In this document: piece by piece, positions 62,363 through 64,000 of the stretch
Layout of the letters: every line of letters begins with the position of its first letter
Numbering within the stretch: the first letter of the stretch is position 1
Source of the DNA: Paludibacteraceae bacterium
GTDB lineage: Bacteria; Bacteroidota; Bacteroidia; Bacteroidales; Paludibacteraceae
Reading direction: 5' to 3'
DNA length: 64,000 bases
Assembly (NCBI GenBank): GCA_017551675.1
Contig: JAFZLC010000047.1
Span: 162,935 to 226,934, forward strand
Position numbers and translations under genes: made by a program
The notes under the pieces: generated by a model
Databases searched by the model: none
Seen by the model: the letters and a program-made list of their open reading frames with translations, nothing else
Told to the model about the DNA's origin: nothing

Positions 62363-62400
62363 GGGGGGTGTATCAGTGGATATGCCCCTTTGTTTTTTTG
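62363..62400 (+). terminator. Intrinsic terminator after the tandem outer-membrane genes
   Basis: GGGGTGTATC and GATATGCCCC pair (two G-U pairs) across an AGTG loop, followed by TTTGTTTTTTT. Confidence 0.8.
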
Positions 62401-62505
62401 TTATTGGGTGGTTATATTTCTGTCCGCAGGACACTCCTTTGTCTCAATGCGTTCTCTTGTAGTATGTATGTTGATTCCTTTCTGTGTTATGCGATTTGTC
62501 AGATC

Positions 62506-62544
62506 GTACAAATTTTCGATTTAATCGAAAATTTGTACCAATAT
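62506..62544 (+). repeat. Palindrome at the 3' side of the second AAA ATPase gene
   Basis: GTACAAATTTTCGATT, one central base, and its exact complement form a 33-bp palindrome, followed by CAATAT. The stop codon of the ATPase gene (minus strand) starts 2 bp away. Confidence 0.9.
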
Positions 62545-62545
62545 A

Positions 62546-63694
62546 TCATAAATCTTTGTAAGATAACAAATTACCATTAGATGTAGAGAAAGAATTGTTA
62601 CCGCAATAGATGACGGAAAGGTGTTCTGTATCCGATTGAGACAATTGAGCCCAGTAAGTAAGGCCTTTGAAGTAATCGGGAGACAAAGTCATTCCCGATT
62701 TGATTTCGTAAGCAGATTGGGTGTTCTCTTGGGAGTGAATGAGATCTATTTCGTTTCCTTTATTATCGCGCCAGAAACTTAAATTAGGTTCGTCACCTGA
62801 GTTATAGGCACGTTTAACAAATTCGTTAATGATATAATTTTCGAATAGGTTACCTCGTAGGTAATGGTTATGAAGTTGAGAAGGTTCTTTGATTTCCAGT
62901 AGGTTGCAAGCAAGTCCTGTATCGAAGAAGTAAAGTTTGGGTGATTTAACAAGTCTTTTGTTAAAGTTTTTATGGTCAGGACGAAGCAGGTGGATGATAT
63001 AGCTGGTTTCGAGAACGGAGAGCCATGACTGGGCGGTAGAGACAGCAATGCCGCAGTCGTTTGCCAAAGAGGACATATTCAGAAGTTGACCGATTCGTCC
63101 AGCGCACAATTTAAGGAATCTAATAAACAGACTAAGGTCGCCGATGTTTTTTAGTTGACGAACGTCTCGTTCAACGTATGTTTGTATATAATTAGGGTAG
63201 TAATCGGTTGGAGGAATGGTAACGTCATACAGTCTGGGGTAGGATCCGTAAAAGATTTCGTGATCGATATCCGCAGGAAGAAGAGAGGCCATTTTGAGTT
63301 CGGTACGAGAGAATGGGAGGAGTTTCAGTATAGCGACACGTCCAGCCAAGGATTGAGTAATTTGTTGCATCAGCAGAAAATTTTGGGAACCAGAAAGTAT
63401 GTACATTCCTGGTTTATTTATCTCGTCGACATGAGTTTGAAGATAAGAGAAAAGGTTGGGAACACGTTGAGCCTCGTCGATAATTACTTTGTTGGAGTAG
63501 GTGAGTATGAAGTTACGAGGGTCGTTGATAGCAAATTCACGGATGTCGGGTGTTTCCAAGGAGACGTAGGAATAGTCGGGGAAAATATTGCGTAGGAGTG
63601 TAGTTTTCCCAGATTGTCTAGGACCCGTTACGGAGACGATAGGGAAAAGGGAGATAAGTTCCTTTACTTTCTTAGTTAGTATTCTGTCAATCAT
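62546..63694 (-). CDS. AAA ATPase with C-terminal DUF4143 nuclease-like domain, copy B
   Basis: The 382-residue protein has Walker A at residues 24-31 (GPRQSGKT), Walker B KVIIDEAQRVPNLF, a sensor region YILSGSQNFLLM and the DUF4143 half with FWRDNKGNEIDLI and SAYEIKSG. The E-x-D ... E-x-K arrangement is that of PD-(D/E)XK nucleases, although activity in this family is unproven. It is related to but distinct from copy A at 19392. The gene fills almost the whole space between two copies of the same palindrome, its promoter abuts the right-hand one, and it has no operon partners. Mobility or self-regulation of the unit is suggested by layout. Confidence 0.9.
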   Translation of the reverse strand: MIDRILTKKVKELISLFPIVSVTGPRQSGKTTLLRNIFPDYSYVSLETPDIREFAINDPRNFILTYSNKVIIDEAQRVPNLFSYLQTHVDEINKPGMYILSGSQNFLLMQQITQSLAGRVAILKLLPFSRTELKMASLLPADIDHEIFYGSYPRLYDVTIPPTDYYPNYIQTYVERDVRQLKNIGDLSLFIRFLKLCAGRIGQLLNMSSLANDCGIAVSTAQSWLSVLETSYIIHLLRPDHKNFNKRLVKSPKLYFFDTGLACNLLEIKEPSQLHNHYLRGNLFENYIINEFVKRAYNSGDEPNLSFWRDNKGNEIDLIHSQENTQSAYEIKSGMTLSPDYFKGLTYWAQLSQSDTEHLSVIYCGNNSFSTSNGNLLSYKDL

Positions 63695-63715
63695 AAAGTT
63701 ATAGTTTTATTGAAC

Positions 63716-63723
63716 AAAAGTAG
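63716..63723 (-). promoter_or_regulatory. -7 box of the ATPase gene, abutting the palindrome
   Basis: The minus strand reads TACTTTTG, an exact TAnnTTTG match 22 bp from the ATG. The palindrome at 63724-63756 covers the -33 region, where a bound protein would block transcription. Confidence 0.65.
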
Positions 63724-63762
63724 TACAAATTTTCGATTGAATCGAAAATTTGTACCAATATT
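63724..63762 (+). repeat. Palindrome at the 5' side of the second AAA ATPase gene
   Basis: Identical to the copy at 62506-62544 apart from the central base (G instead of T), including the trailing CAATAT, and in the same orientation. Confidence 0.9.
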
Positions 63763-64000
63763 TAAAAAGAATTTCGGGATAGCTCATAAATACGTTGTTT
63801 GAGAAGGGAAAGATCCATTAGGAATGAGATAAGGAAAGCAGGAAGATGGGATAGAAAAACGAGTGGGATAAAATAAAAATTGCACCCATTATGGTGCAAT
63901 TTTTATTTTCAAAAACAGCTTCTAATTTTCTGTGAATCAAATTATTATAGACATCGTACTGTTTTTGTCGACGCTAAATTACAAAATTGAAAGCAATTCA
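63763..64000. other. Right-edge non-coding region
   Basis: No gene is supported in this stretch. It contains one strong stem-loop (63875-63905) and otherwise AT-rich sequence running to the window edge. Confidence 0.5.
63875..63908. terminator. Bidirectional stem-loop terminator near the right edge
   Basis: AAAAATTGCACC and GGTGCAATTTTT form a perfect 12-bp stem with A/T tracts on both sides. It probably ends a gene beyond the right edge. Confidence 0.8.

Overview
The window looks like a chromosomal segment of an AT-rich Bacteroidales bacterium, most likely Prevotellaceae-like; the family is an inference. The support is type IX secretion (T9SS) cargo with type A and type B C-terminal sorting domains, a PorP/SprF protein, BspA-like leucine-rich-repeat surface proteins, PCMD and Cthe_2159-type surface proteins, a DcuB transporter for fumarate/succinate metabolism, and many Bacteroidota-type promoter cores (TTTG at -33, TAnnTTTG at -7). 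I see no rRNA, tRNA or CRISPR array.

Layout. 0-8 kb: the 3' part of a giant type B T9SS adhesin followed by its PorP/SprF-like partner. 8-11 kb: a compact housekeeping run (cysE, birA, aroQ, xerD). 11-16 kb: a serine hydrolase, a polysaccharide flippase and dcuB. 16-19 kb: a small T9SS type A protein translationally coupled to a Cthe_2159-type beta-helix protein; the same two-gene unit recurs on the other strand at 47.5-49.9 kb. 19-24.5 kb: an AAA/DUF4143 ATPase behind two copies of an inverted-repeat element, a PHP phosphatase, an arginase-fold protein that has lost metal ligands, and a YD-like repeat protein. 24.5-29 kb: CHASE2 sensor, WG-repeat/caspase-like protease and DUF4384-like protein on one strand. 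29.6-37.8 kb: a second giant type B adhesin plus a beta-barrel gene interrupted by an in-frame TAG. 37.8-44 kb: two BspA-like leucine-rich-repeat proteins and a lamin-tail-domain protein. 44-47.4 kb: asd, an acyltransferase and an NAD-dependent epimerase/dehydratase. 50.4-52.1 kb: a VWA/coiled-coil/DUF3883 protein. 52.1-55.1 kb: a cassette (XRE regulator, helicase remnant, two small membrane proteins, Fic enzyme) bounded by direct repeats that carry the neighbours' terminator. 55-60 kb: a 17-repeat cadherin-like surface protein. 60.6-62.3 kb: three tandem outer-membrane paralogues, the first broken. 62.5-63.8 kb: a second AAA/DUF4143 ATPase bounded on both sides by the same 33-bp palindrome.

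Much of the window encodes a secreted and surface proteome: giant adhesins, beta-helix proteins, LRR and cadherin-like proteins, with secretion or anchoring partners next to some of them. Between these lie accessory cassettes and dispersed palindromic repeats. The best candidates for something undescribed are the palindrome-bounded ATPase unit, the direct-repeat-bounded Fic cassette, the CHASE2/caspase/DUF4384 cluster and the duplicated small-T9SS-protein/Cthe_2159 pair. All functional assignments come from reading motifs and layout; no database search was possible.
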